Below, piece after piece: positions 37,401-45,700 of a stretch of 64,000 nucleotides of DNA. The stretch is from Symbiodinium natans. Its lineage: Eukaryota; Sar; Dinophyceae; Suessiales; Symbiodiniaceae. Both the position numbers and the translations under genes were made by a program. The stretch covers positions 1 through 64,000 of the forward strand of contig CAJNDS010002481.1 in assembly GCA_905221605.1 (NCBI GenBank), written 5' to 3'. The notes below the pieces were generated by a model. The model made no database searches. It worked only from the letters and a program-made list of their open reading frames with translations, and was not told the DNA's origin. Position 1 is the first letter of the stretch, and each line of letters begins with the position of its first letter.

Positions 37401-37634
37401 GATTTTCTTGGGGTTTTCCTACAGAAAGGACATAGGGATATCGGAACAGTTTGGGAGAGAAATCCCCCCCCATTTTGAGATATACCCACCTCGGTTGAAG
37501 ATGCATACCGCTGACATGATCCAAGCTGGCCGGCAAAACACCCCAAGAATCACAAAGCAAGCGTCGCTTTGCAAGCCGCTCCGCGAAGCCAGGTACGTCC
37601 ACGTCGATCTCGGAGGCATACTGCCGGATGCCTG
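3444..37634 (-). CDS. Many-exon gene of unknown family
   Basis: At least 28 exon-like pieces of 21-113 nt on the minus strand, from about 37634 down to 3444, recovered by reading between telomere-like arrays. Long runs join with consistent phase: 36821 to 17318, then to 14889, then 12935 to 11285. Donors are GT, GC or GA; acceptors AG. The product is over 600 residues; the upstream half is mixed, the downstream half (LLEEFREQVQKQLAMAELQ and similar) is helical or coiled-coil. I do not recognise the family. A segment near 34.5-32.3 kb (LVSLKHHDLIPGFLDMHDD, then VDGIIIATLDE) faintly recalls the alphaC-beta5 part of protein kinases, without catalytic motifs. Both gene ends are open. A LINE-like element sits in the intron between 10553 and 7929. 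Confidence 0.55.
3551..7700. repeat. Interstitial TTTAGGG/CCCTAAA arrays
   Basis: Main arrays: 3551-3640, 4865-4930, 5695-5760, 5860-5960, 6097-6165, a 10-bp variant TTTAGGGTTG at 6230-6297, degenerate CCCTAAAC/CCCCTAA at 6880-7200 and TTTAGGGG/TTCAGGGG at 7505-7690. They fill introns of the minus-strand gene. An (AT)n run is at 4453-4478. Confidence 0.7.
6025..7929 (-). CDS. Minus-strand gene, coiled-coil exons
   Basis: 7897-7929 reads ELRANFAAELE after a poly-T AG acceptor and ends at GT. 7215-7277 reads CSQASFYEAVRLQLLEEFRE then Q and ends at GT. About 6025-6057 reads VQKQLAMAELQ. The first two junctions keep phase 0. Leucine and glutamate/glutamine spacing suggests a coiled coil. Exon spacing is set by long CCCTAAA-type arrays. 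Confidence 0.55.
8034..8047. repeat. Target-site duplication, left copy
   Basis: GTAATACTAACCAT, identical to 10032-10045 on the other side of the LINE-like element. Confidence 0.65.
8050..9081 (+). pseudogene. LINE RT C-terminal region with zinc finger
   Basis: The frame is open from the element's 5' edge. EVDKRANAAYAAWCAFKGLW... matches the RT thumb/connection region of LINEs, followed by AYGRRLLRGTACEKI, ELRIRRLKFLQRLATDPFRH and IFGTMDF, blocks common in dinoflagellate LINE-like proteins. At the end are two Cys/His clusters, one starting CSIALESGIPCGQRF and one CPWCLMVHASIVSTRKHIK. The catalytic RT motifs lie upstream and are missing. The frame ends at TGA 9079-9081 while related sequence continues in another frame, so at least one frameshift is present. 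Confidence 0.65.
9179..9697 (+). pseudogene. LINE ORF continuation after frameshift
   Basis: In a different frame from the RT part it reads SPREDERLIQKAVLLVPKM then LRQELEVRELQSAVFKTFML, the helical tail that follows the zinc fingers in this LINE type. It stops at 9695-9697. The minus-strand frames over the same bases are shadows. Confidence 0.5.
10032..10045. repeat. Target-site duplication, right copy
   Basis: GTAATACTAACCAT directly after the GAGTT-rich 3' tail of the element; identical to 8034-8047. Confidence 0.65.
10553..10629 (-). CDS. Minus-strand gene, probable exon
   Basis: Reads KPFARVAHLEQTLVREEPLL then QRFHS, a clear charged helix, after a CTCAAG acceptor and before a GA donor. 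Phase does not match the exon at 11.3 kb directly, so one exon between them may be missing. Confidence 0.45.
11285..12935 (-). CDS. Minus-strand gene, exons 12.9-11.3 kb
   Basis: 12898-12935 reads ELSVPLESRKAF; 12660-12708 reads WLPRLIDKVFRLILLR; 11517-11561 reads ISRALFDIDHGDPLA; about 11285-11343 reads KQIDRILKNPHTLGRSSSEE. Phases match (GA, GC, GC donors). The 12660-11561 intron carries a long TTTAGGG array and a 95-bp hairpin copy. Confidence 0.55.
12282..12379. mobile_element. 95-bp hairpin element, copy 1
   Basis: Imperfect terminal inverted repeat starting GATGTT and ending AACATC, with internal AACAGTCCTT answered by AAGGACTG. Same plan as 19799-19893, 22042-22136 and 55477-55570: a short non-coding, foldback, MITE-like family. 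No coding capacity. Confidence 0.6.
12521..12642. repeat. TTTAGGG array
   Basis: About 15 near-perfect heptamers in an intron of the minus-strand gene, ending 18 nt before the exon at 12660. Confidence 0.75.
13385..13530. repeat. (GA)n microsatellite
   Basis: Perfect GA run to about 13430, then degenerate GAGA sequence to 13530. RE-repeat frames here are not genes. Confidence 0.9.
14031..14126. repeat. Hairpin of GTTCACCA octamers
   Basis: Arms 14031-14059 and 14098-14126 pair at 26 of 29 positions; each arm is itself built of GTTCACCA-type 8-mers. A C-rich loop separates them. Confidence 0.5.
14889..15422 (-). CDS. Minus-strand gene, exons 15.4-14.9 kb
   Basis: 15364-15422 reads DAEASLKSILEDVHRKMPL; 15172-15202 reads AQARQFLCE; 15068-15122 reads FLGALADDLLKFCAVLRG; 14889-14942 reads AEEPARAILRSFSTLRSW. 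All join in phase (donors GC, GC, GT). Sequence is helical and charged. Introns here are only about 50-160 nt. Confidence 0.6.
15434..15595. repeat. TTTAGGG/CTTAGGG array
   Basis: About 23 heptamers with interspersed CTTAGGG variants. It begins 12 nt upstream (minus sense) of the exon at 15422. Confidence 0.75.
16952..18660. repeat. TTTAGGG arrays
   Basis: Blocks at 16952-17043, 17405-17465, 17583-17636, 18354-18410 and 18525-18650, the last with TTTCGGG variants. An ATT/ACT microsatellite lies at 17151-17246. Confidence 0.7.
17318..19121 (-). CDS. Minus-strand gene, exons 19.1-17.3 kb including a 21-nt microexon
   Basis: 19101-19121 encodes only seven residues (ARLERLQ) between an AG acceptor and a GC donor, in phase 0 with both neighbours. 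17495-17570 reads YLESLVNLQAAKEHASALPP then AALKG. 17318-17384 reads GSRLRLIPVSVKERSLYGKL then P. A GC or GT donor is possible at the end of the middle exon (3 nt apart). Confidence 0.55.
19799..19893. mobile_element. 95-bp hairpin element, copy 2
   Basis: Starts GATGTGATTTCCCC and ends GGGGGAACATC; the internal GGTCCTT pairs imperfectly with AAGGCCTG. More diverged than copy 3. Confidence 0.55.
20898..26154 (-). CDS. Minus-strand gene, exons 26.2-20.9 kb
   Basis: 26072-26154 reads QPWARMVPEVTDGNFTTLAQ then AAEMLRD; 24620-24700 reads ELPKSINLIADPFIPHDYPV then DERYVEDL; 21641-21708 reads FRLYVPKCNPCYGVNDKFAL; 20898-21010 reads DPRNCPAAAALRQTVRWDFD then RLQKQLQGREPHRSPEQ. Phases match at each junction (GT, GT, GC donors). 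The YGVNDKFA stretch recalls an ND[KR]FA element of some glycosyltransferases, but flanking blocks do not support that assignment. One 95-bp hairpin copy lies in the intron upstream of 21.7 kb. Confidence 0.6.
22042..22136. mobile_element. 95-bp hairpin element, copy 3
   Basis: Starts GATGTTCCCCCTTATACTA and ends GGGGGGGAACATC, with CAGTCCTTAAT pairing with ATTAAGGACTG. The cleanest copy. Confidence 0.65.
23090..25110. repeat. Telomere-like arrays and a GGGGTTT-rich tract
   Basis: CCCTAAA at 23090-23150 and 24478-24570, TTTAGGG at 23765-23910 and 24000-24070. 24790-25110 is a G-rich tract of TTTGGGG and TTTGGGGG units with quadruplex potential. The 118-codon GFGVWG frame is its translation. 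Confidence 0.7.
25160..26040. other. Array-free stretch inside an intron
   Basis: About 0.9 kb, AT-richer than its flanks and without TTTAGGG units, between exons at 24700 and 26072 of the minus-strand gene. No coding sequence or terminal repeats recognised; possibly an unrecognised insertion. Confidence 0.25.
26551..26630. mobile_element. 80-bp foldback element
   Basis: CTAAATTAGGT(T)CCCTTTT at 26551-26573 pairs with 26609-26630 with only a one-base indel. GGATCC and GGTACC sites lie in the loop. Confidence 0.5.
29234..34529 (-). CDS. Minus-strand gene, exons 34.5-29.2 kb
   Basis: 34444-34529 reads AEDPPEFWARLNDLVSLKHH then DLIPGFLD; 32359-32389 reads HDDVDGIII; 31589-31634 reads TLDEINADVATRLYE; 30786-30860 reads SRGLEEFLQAHERLVHCMVP then AEKLM; 29234-29296 reads FAPLYPRIGEVEAGSSRYEE. 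All five join with matching phases (donors GT, GA, GC, GA). Intron lengths are 0.7-2.1 kb, filled with telomere-like arrays, a GGT microsatellite and a few low-complexity frames. Preserved frame over five tiny exons is the main evidence that this is real coding sequence. Confidence 0.6.
29380..29975. other. Open frames on both strands, no ITS arrays
   Basis: Frames of 128 and 165 codons on plus and 139 on minus overlap. None matches the exon style of the neighbouring gene. It may be a dispersed, non-coding repeat inserted in an intron; no family identified. Confidence 0.2.
31242..31343. repeat. (GGT)n microsatellite
   Basis: About 34 perfect GGT units in an intron of the minus-strand gene. 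The poly-His and poly-Trp frames across it are artefacts. Confidence 0.9.
34280..34860. repeat. CCCCAAA and TTTAGGG arrays
   Basis: CCCCAAA/CCCCTAAA at 34280-34425 and TTTAGGG at 34728-34850, flanking the exon at 34444-34529 on both sides in opposite orientations. Confidence 0.7.
34928..35615. repeat. Composite cluster: 10-bp CTTGCCCCNC arrays and 49-bp modules
   Basis: Arrays of a 10-bp unit (CTTGCCCCAC and its complement GTGGGGCAAG) at about 34930-34985, 35080-35125, 35400-35480 and 35580-35610. Between them a ~49-bp module ending CACAAGTCTGCCTCAAAGAC recurs at 35238-35286, 35347-35395 and 35484-35532, and part of it forms an 11-bp perfect inverted repeat at 35161-35202. Frames up to 210 codons here only translate the repeats. 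Confidence 0.6.
36035..36113. mobile_element. 79-bp foldback element with perfect 18-bp arms
   Basis: CCCTATACTTCCAGGGAC at 36035-36052 is the exact reverse complement of 36096-36113. The loop is unique sequence. It lies in an intron of the minus-strand gene. Confidence 0.55.
36698..37634 (-). CDS. Minus-strand gene, most upstream exons found
   Basis: About 37578-37634 reads AGIRQYASEIDVDVPGFAER then LAKRR after a TTCAG acceptor. 36821 to about 36869 reads FGVEIRTFQILER with a GC donor, and 36698-36748 reads DEDFGVTFRSVGTLVE, joined in phase 2 (ERH|DEDFG). The link between the first and second piece is not resolved, and a start codon was not found. Confidence 0.5.
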
Positions 37635-39971
37635 CTGAATGTGCCATCTTTAAGGATCTTTCCACTGCTAAGGCACTCCAACATGTTGAAATGCGTGTGT
37701 TTGTTTTTATCATATCGTTGTATTCGTATATTACGATATGTGCATCCGACACGACATGATCCTACCAAAGTGCGGAATCTAGGCGCGGAGAAGAAATGTA
37801 ACCCTGTCACCAGTATCCGGCCGTCTGTGCTCATGCACTTCTCCTAACACTTGCTTGAAACCCTGAAACTCCATTCTGCGCAAACCCTTCACCTTGTAAA
37901 GGTATCTCACTCAGATGTGCGAAGATAACAGTTTCAAAAACAAACATCAAAAAAGATAGCGACAGAGAGAAAGAGAGAGGGAAATTAAAAAAATAAACAA
38001 TAAAGAACACACAAACCAACACACGCAAGAAGCCACATGGGGGCTGTCCTAGATGAGTCCCTTTTGGATCTCAATGGTGAGCCAAACATTGTTCAACAGC
38101 TCGAATTCGTATAGGGATTTATATAGGAGCACAATGAAATACAACACCTTGCCCATGAAAAATGCAAGGGTTTGGGCCTAAACGTTGAACCCTGATTTCA
38201 AGCGTTCAGGTTCATGTTTTAGGTACAAGGTTGAACTGACTGAGGTCTTGGCATTGTCTCTGCTCCTCCGAGAAAGGAGAGTCCTGCGGAAGCAATGACA
38301 TCTCATTCTAAAAAATTTGCACCTGACAAAACCCAGTGTTTGTCCCGATCATGGTTTCTGCCCGACTTCGTCAAACTATGTCCTGTCCGATGTCGATTGC
38401 ATGTCCAGCAATTTTGGACGAATTTGCACGACGCTGCACAAGGCAATTCGTCTGGCCTCAGATTTGCAAGTCTCATCCAAAAAACACCCAATCATGAACA
38501 ACGATGGTGAATAACACGCCTTCCACACTGACTCTGAGTGCCCGCTGCTGCCACAAAACGACACATTTTGCCGAGGTGCTCTGGCTATTCACAAGAGAGG
38601 CGCCAAAGGCAAGCACATGGATGACAAGCATATGTGCGGCTGACGACGCACATGGCGGTTTCATTGCCCGGAAAGTTGACGCCTGAACCAAAATGATTCT
38701 GCTCAGCACAAAATTATGTAAATGATAAACTACTGGGCAGATCACGAAGAATGCATCCAAAACACGACATTAGACTTAACATGGGAAACTGGTAACCAAC
38801 CTCATAATTCAAACCCAGGACCAAAAAAATGCATTGCATTCACATATCCCCCGGAAGCACACACTCAGCACAAGCCAACCGTTCTTGTCAACACAACCGA
38901 CATTGACATGATGTTTTTGCCTGACCTTGTCCTTGAATGCCCTTTCCTGATAATGCGACGAAGCGAAATTGATCTGAGAATGACAGCTTTCTTGAAAACA
39001 GAGTGAACTGGCGACACGCCGACCCCACCAACCACCCTGCCAGGCTGGCTTTCGCGAACACGGATCAAGGACAAGGTCCCGTCGAAGAGCAAGCAAAAGA
39101 TGACATTTCGACTGAAGTGATGCAAGTCAGCGTGACAAAAAGTTTGATGTTGCGAAAAGAATCATGGTTGGAGACTGAAGATCAAAAACATTTGGGACAG
39201 CACAAAAGCTGTCGCTAGACGAACGAAGCAAAAGAACGGTACAAATGTAAGTTTCCGTTTTAAGCATTCCGGATAAAAATGGCTGCGGGTTGGACAAGGT
39301 GAATGAGAGCGTGCTTGAGTCCTTTGTTCACTGTCGAAACATCTGTTCACTGCAAGGTGATCAAGTGTATTGCTTATAGGGGGTGAAGAACCAAGGGGTA
39401 CTCCACGAAACTTTCCGGCATGAGACTAGGCGCTGCGTGTATGTCGACGTGCATTGGAGTTTAGGAAGGCATTAGGGGTCAGGGAACACGCTTTCTGACG
39501 GAGATCAAACCAACAAAAACACACCTGCAAAACCAGACTTGGCAATTCCACTTTGAAGACGCAAACCACAGCACGTGCCACAACCGAAAACACAACTTTG
39601 AAGAACAAACTGGGCAGGAGAGGCAAGATCCAAGCTCGTTGAGGATATGTCGGAACTCAGGGTGCATGATTTCCAGCCATGTATGCTTGAGAAACATTAC
39701 ATAGACATGTCACGGGACAAGTTAGTGAAAAACAGCACACTTCCACCACAGTCATGATCATGTCTATATGCATTGTACAGACGACCAGCTCCGGCAAGCT
39801 ACTATCCTACCCAGCGAAGGAAAACACGGAAAACCCACCACCAAGAAGCTACGGCTGTAAGCCTTAACTCGCTCATCCGCAAGAAGGTCTACAAGCTCAA
39901 CAGTGCCTTCCTTCTTGTCCACGCTTTTGGAGGTGCTCGCGAACCACCAGATGCGCAGTTAAGCAGGCTGA

Positions 39972-40184
39972 CTTCAACAGGTCCACAACACCCAGAAAGC
40001 GCGCCGTTCGGCAAGTCCGCCAAGCCAAGAGCTTAGAGCAAGCCGAAATCAAGCCAAACGGGATCGGCAAAAAGAGCTCCTCAAGCAAGCCCAGGCCCAT
40101 TTTCTCGATTTCTCCAAAGTTCAAAAAGAAAAACCAATGTTTTTGCAGTTCTTGCTAACATTGAAAAGAAAACAATTACACTGA
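39972..40184 (+). pseudogene. Basic helical frame of unknown origin
   Basis: Open from a TGA at 39969 to TGA at 40182: QKARRSASPPSQELRASRNQ then AKRDRQKELLKQAQAHFLDF. Strongly helical, Lys/Arg/Gln-rich. Not recognised; could be a retroelement fragment. Confidence 0.25.
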
Positions 40185-40325
40185 TCTCTCATCATGGCCA
40201 GAACGGCTTGAGAGTTGCCCAGCGATTTCCATTCCATTCGACTTTTTGTGGTTTGGCTTGGGCGTCGCGCGCAACCTTAACGAATCAACACCACGGTTGA
40301 ACTCGTCTCGTCCTGCAGTTCACTG

Positions 40326-40820
40326 TCAGAGGCTTTTAAAAACACTTGTTTCAAAGCATTGAACTTTTCCGAGCTGCAGTTTCCACCGATGTTGACTCTG
40401 CACCCTTCTTTTCTCCTCTTCTGCCTTCAGGCCTTGCACCAAAACCTCGAGAATCTGAAACCCAAGATGAGGGGCAGCAAAATTGATCGAAAAGGTAGGG
40501 AAGCTCCAGTGACCTCCACAGAAAGCCATCAAGATAGCTTCTCCCAGAGTCTGCTTCCGACTCGGGCTCACCCAAGTAACGCCCTTTTCCTTTCCTTTCT
40601 TCTTCTTCTTCTTCTTCGACTTCTCCTTGCCTTTTCCTCTGCCTTTTGGACTCTTGTCCCCGTTGTCGCTCCTCGGAGTTCCACCTCCATGCGACGTTCC
40701 TCCACCTTTGGGATTGCGGTCGCCTTTTCCTTTGTCTTTAGGCTTCCTTTTATCCTTTTCTTTGTCGCCCTTTCCTTTGTCCGGACTTCCACCACTGCGG
40801 GTCCCCGTTTCTCGCAGTAA
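40326..40820 (-). pseudogene. Lys/Gly-rich frame, possible retroelement gag remnant
   Basis: A 165-codon open frame without a clear start. It reads KGKGDKEKDKRKPKDKGKGD, then KGRGKGKEKSKKKKKKGKEK, then a less biased end. A Cys-x2-Cys (LCDYCEKRG) sits just upstream in another frame. Lys/Gly-rich segments next to zinc knuckles are common in dinoflagellate copia-like gag proteins; this is inference. The 153-codon plus-strand frame is its antisense. Confidence 0.3.
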
Positions 40821-41851
40821 TCACATAAAGTGTCGCTGAGGGATCGAGACGTTCCACCTGGAGCCTCACAGAGTCGAAGCTATTCATCGTAATACTTCAG
40901 GCTGCTACACAAAGAGTTCCAGTCGTTGCTTTTCCCATGCAAAACAACGTATTGACGAAAGTTCGGTGTTCGCCGCTTGCAAAAGATACTGCACCGATAG
41001 AAGGAGTTCAGGGAAATTCGACAGCTTTGCCTCAAACCGAGAAAACTCATCTTCAAGGTGATGTTGGCACGTGGCAGCCCTGGTCAGCCTGCAGACAAGC
41101 AGTATTCCGAAAAAACGTTGAACATTTTGTCTCAAATGGCCATATCTGCCATTTGCCAAATTGACTTCACACGGAATGTAGCTTCTCGATGTACATTTCA
41201 AGGAAGAGAAGACTTAAGGCCTGTTGGTGCTGTGTTGTTGTTTTGTGTGTCAAGATCGGTCACAACCAATCTAGTTCCAGACAAACCTTGCCCGGCTTCC
41301 ACAGTTCGTGGTTGGTATTGCAGACGAGGCTTTTGTTCAGAAGCTTCGGCTGTGTGTAAAGGTGAAGCACGAGACACTTCAGAAGAATCTTGGTGTGGAA
41401 GTTGCAGCGAGCTGTTTTACTGCCTGACCCAAGTCCTTGCAAAGTGGGAAAAGGGGTCTGGAGTTGCTGCGCTCCTGCTCGAAGCGACAGGCTTTGAGCG
41501 CCTGTCTCCCGCACGGAAGCCGTTTTCGTACGTGACCATGCAGCGCGCCTCTTGCAGCAGCAGGCTACAAGGCGTTACAGCGCAGCAGAACCCGAGCAAG
41601 ATAATGCAGATGCGAACAGGCAAGCCTTAATCCGCAACAGCGGGCCTGAACCCCCAAGACGAACTTCCAGTTGGGAACTTTATTTACGCGACTCACGGTG
41701 GGCTTGTGTACGCACAGTCCGCAGACCAGCGCGTGCCACGCACGCGCGGGATTGTGCGATGGTAAAACATCTGTGGGCTTCATAAATGTCTTTTCTCAAA
41801 CCTGCCATTTTGTTTTGTTTGGAAAAGGAGTCTAAGGGGGTCGAACATGTT

Positions 41852-41944
41852 TTTCGCGCAAATCCGTTGCGTTTTCGATGCTCCCGCTGTGGTTTCACGC
41901 GAATTCCGTTGCATTTCGATGCTCCCGCTATAGTTTCGCGCGAC
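41852..41944. repeat. 41-bp tandem repeat, 2.3 copies
   Basis: Units 41852-41892 and 41893-41933 (TTTCGCGCAAATCCGTTGC..., ending TGCTCCCGCTGTGG) and a partial third at 41934-41944. Confidence 0.6.
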
Positions 41945-42575
41945 TTCCAGCCTCTCGTGGCCTCTTCAGGCCTCTACCGGGGAAGGCCACTTGGGTTGCG
42001 GGCCGCCACGGAATCCGTGGGGCGGGGTTCGTTTCGACGCCAAAGGCTTCTATGTAGTACCTTTTTGGGGGCAGTATAGAATCCCCTGTAACTAACCAAG
42101 GGATACATTAGAGACTCCAGGTAAACCTGAAACCCCATTGTGGCCTTCCTGGTTGGCTTGTTTTTGTTATGGCAAGGCACAGCCCCTCCTCAGAAGCAGC
42201 AACGGTTTTTTTGGCAGCGTTCTGGCTGCATTAGGCTCTCAAAACGCCGGTGCGCACGTTTCATGTGCATCCCAACTGGTGCCATGCTGGCTCTCAGATC
42301 AGGGAAGACCTGGCGTTTTTTGTACAGGAGATGGAAGATAGTATGCAGATGGCTTTTCCGAAGCCAGCACAAAACACAAGACGTGACGCCCAGATCTTCC
42401 TTGTACAGTTTTTGCAGGAGGCTGGCAGTGCAAGAACAAGTCTCCATTGACTCGGGTAAGTTCCAACTCTGCAGGTCGAACAATCTTGCCACATCCAAGG
42501 TTCTTGTTGCCAGCCTTCCATGCAAGATTTGTTCCCCTAAGCCCTTGCCCCTAAACCCCAAACCCTCAGCTCCAG

Positions 42576-42705
42576 ATGCAGACGCTTGGCGGTGCTCTGC
42601 GCGTGTTGGGATTCGCGACCTTGGTGACGATGGCAGCCGCCAACGACTGGAACTTGATCTTTCATCTGCTTGGACCGGCTGCCCGCAGCCACGAGACAGC
42701 AAGAG
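42576..42705 (+). CDS. Exon 1: start codon and signal peptide
   Basis: The frame opens with an ATG at 42576 followed by a hydrophobic stretch (MQTLGGALRVLGF...) and a small-residue AAA before NDW, a typical secretory signal peptide of about 22 residues. It ends with GPAARSHETAR, which reads as the start of a kelch repeat. The donor is GT at 42706. A longer frame overlaps from 42140 in another phase but shows no recognisable protein. A start further upstream is possible but nothing in the sequence asks for it. Confidence 0.6.
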
Positions 42706-45700
42706 GTACCTCCTTGGGGCCCCTTTTTGAATACGGGAATGCTACTGATGTACCTTTAGTTTGGAGTCCTCATTATAAGGGAATCCTACTATTTGGGGGT
42801 TCATGTTCGGGGTTTCAAGTGTGGGTTTGGTTGTTCTTTTTGCTGTGAACCCTTTCTTGACATGTTCGGCCCGGAATCCCAACATGTAGAGCGCTCCCGC
42901 TGAGGAGTACTGGTTCAGGGCTTCTTTTGGTTCATGCCACGCACACAGGTCAACTTCGGCTTCATAATGTGGGTCACTAGGTTGTAGCAGTATCTTGTTG
43001 AAGATGGAGTTGACGGCGAGGGTTTTTGGAGCAATGTGTGACAGTGTGGGGGGTTTGCCGGGCTCGACGCAGACTGGGCGCTGTACTAGCGCTGTTGAAC
43101 CACACTATGAAGGCAAATCGGTGTGCCTGCATGTTTTTAGGGTATCCTTCCCGGGAAAAGGGCACACTACACACGGACCAGTACCACACCGTGTGTCTGT
43201 TCTCTAGTACGCAATCCTCAAGACATCGAAGCAAGGGGATGATTTGGCCAAGGTGGGCACACGATGGTCTGGGATCCAGGTGCAGATGGTGGCGGCTGAT
43301 TGCCTTGCACTTGGCTCTTGGTTGGGATGTAGGATGGTAGTCTCTTCTGTACTTAACCCTAAACTTGAAACGCTGCAAGCCCATCTTCAGCTGAGGGTTT
43401 TGTGGGCTTGCGTGTTTTTGATCTTCTTTGGGCTTTTGTTTTCTTTTTTGGGTCTGGTACATTTTTGGGGGGGTGGTGGGGGAGGGTTAGGGTTGGGCGG
43501 GCTTCAGTCTTCGGATCATCTGCGACTCCAGGCTTCTGGATGTTTGGCGGTGAGCTGTTGCTCAGCATCAAGACCGACGATCTATACTTCTACAGCGTCT
43601 CCTCGCGCCTTGAGCTGTGCTCAGGCAACCTAATATGCCATACTTTAGGATCAGATCTAAAACGACTTAGGGGGTCCTCGCTGATTATGATCTAGAAGCT
43701 CGGGCTTTCTGATTACCCCCCTTGTACTTCCTTCAGCCTGCAGCCCGAAATCCTGAAGCGCCAGCCCTGAGCCCTTTCCTAAACCCTTTACAAACCCTAT
43801 TTAATTATTACTAAACCTTGAGCCCAAGGCCTTAGACCCCAAAAAATCGCCGGAGTCCACGAAGCTGACAAGGAACTCCTGGACGCAGAAGGCATCGGGC
43901 CCTGCAGTGTCTTGCTGGCCCTGGCCCTTGGGAGGCTTCTTCATTTTTCTGCTGTCTTTATGCTGTATTGAGGGTTGTTTTCAGTGATTTGGAGCAGCTG
44001 AGGCCCGATACCGCCACTCTGCAGTGTTCGATCCCACTGCCAGAGCCATGTACCTGCTAGCAGCCAGTGTAGGGCTTCTGAGTCAGGGCCTTGGGCTTAG
44101 GATTTGTATAGGGTTGAGGAAGGCAATATAGGTGCTGCTTCAGAGATTCTAAGTACCTATATACATACTTATATACATGTTATACACATATTCTACTACG
44201 TTTTCTCCTTTTATACCAGATATTATAACATTGGGTGTTATGCATATGTATGTGGATTTTTTTGTAGATATTGCTTTGTAACATATGTTTATAAATATAA
44301 ATACATGTTTCTACACACGCATTTTTCTTTCAAATATACATGCATACAGACAAACAGACAGACATACATGCACACATACATACGTACATGCATGCATGCA
44401 TCCATACATACATACATGCATACATACATATACAACTATAGACATGTATTTTACAACACCTATCCACAATGTACATTTCAAACGGTGCATGCTGCAATAT
44501 GTTTTTTGTCGTTATTTTTAAATATTTTCCCCAAACAGTCTACTGTTGGGGTTCTAAATGCATTTAAGCATTGCCGACATTCTGAGGACTGTTGCCGGGT
44601 TCCTGGACTCCTTGTCTCCCCTTGTCTCCCTTTGTCTCCCTTTGTCTCCCTTCGTCTCCCTTTGTCTCCCTTCATGTGGGTGGCTTTGCCTCCTCGCCTC
44701 CCTTTGTCTCCCTTCGTCTCCCTTTGTCTCCCATCGTCTCCACTGTTTCTTTGACGTGCCTTTGACTGCTTGAGGTCTTTCGGTGGTGTAATTCATACGT
44801 ATGACATCATATATATATATATATATTCATATCTGTATGTTGCTCCACTTTCCTCAAAGGTACGTATTTGCGGGCACAAACCTTGCCAGTGCTGGCAACA
44901 CCTTCAGCGACCTCCATCGCTGCTCTGCCTGGATTTGGAGGAGTCGTGTCATAGACTACTAAGCCCGCCTGCTGCAGCTATCACATATGCAGGGTCACAA
45001 CAACTGTGTTCCCGACTGCCATGCCCAATTCTGTCAGGTTATGACGTGGCCCTCAACTCCTGGACCACATCTTGGGGTCCCTTCACATGAGAGGGCTTGG
45101 CGGCTATTGAGTTTCTGTGCGTGTTCCTGTGCCACAAACAAAAGGTTACAAGTTTCGACTCCCTCCACCCTAAGCTACCCTAAGCCCTCAGCCCTAAACT
45201 CCAGAGGACCGAGCTCCAGGGGACGGCCGGGCGCTCGCGGCACACAGCGGTGTGGGATAGCAGCCTGGATCGCATGATCGTATTCGGTGGCCTGGACAAC
45301 ATGCTGAACAAGATGGGGGACATCTTAGACTCCTGGCTCTCAAGAATAAATAGGGCTTGAGGTTTGAGGAGAGTCCTGGTTCTCAAGAATATGTTTGGGT
45401 TGAGGGTCTAGGGCTTAAGAGGCTTGGTGTCTTGAGAAGCTTCAACTCTGGAAGGGAAGCACCACGAGGCATGAAAGAAACCCGAACAGCAAGTCCTGGG
45501 TGTTGAGGATGTGGTTCGCAGGTGTCGGCTGACGGCCTTGGATCAACGGTAAGCCCACGGCAAGCCCTGAAACTCACCCCGTAGACGCAAGCCCCAGGAG
45601 TACGATCGGTCGAGTGACTCCTGGTCCTTTCCATCGGCGGAGGGCCCAGCGGCGCGCGAAGGCCACGTGGCCGTCTGGGATGCCGCCGCCGGCCCTTGGA

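Larger units (their letters stand above)
37640..42575. other. Intergenic region between the divergent genes
   Basis: Nearly free of TTTAGGG arrays until 42550. It contains open but unrecognised frames on both strands, some retroelement-like (below), the 41-bp tandem repeat and a purine-rich stretch at 37945-38000. Promoters of both genes should lie here, but no TATA-like or other element can be assigned. Confidence 0.4.

Noticed and set aside
40359-40820. 153-codon plus frame rich in Phe/Leu/Ser
   Set aside because: Antisense of the Lys/Gly-rich minus frame.
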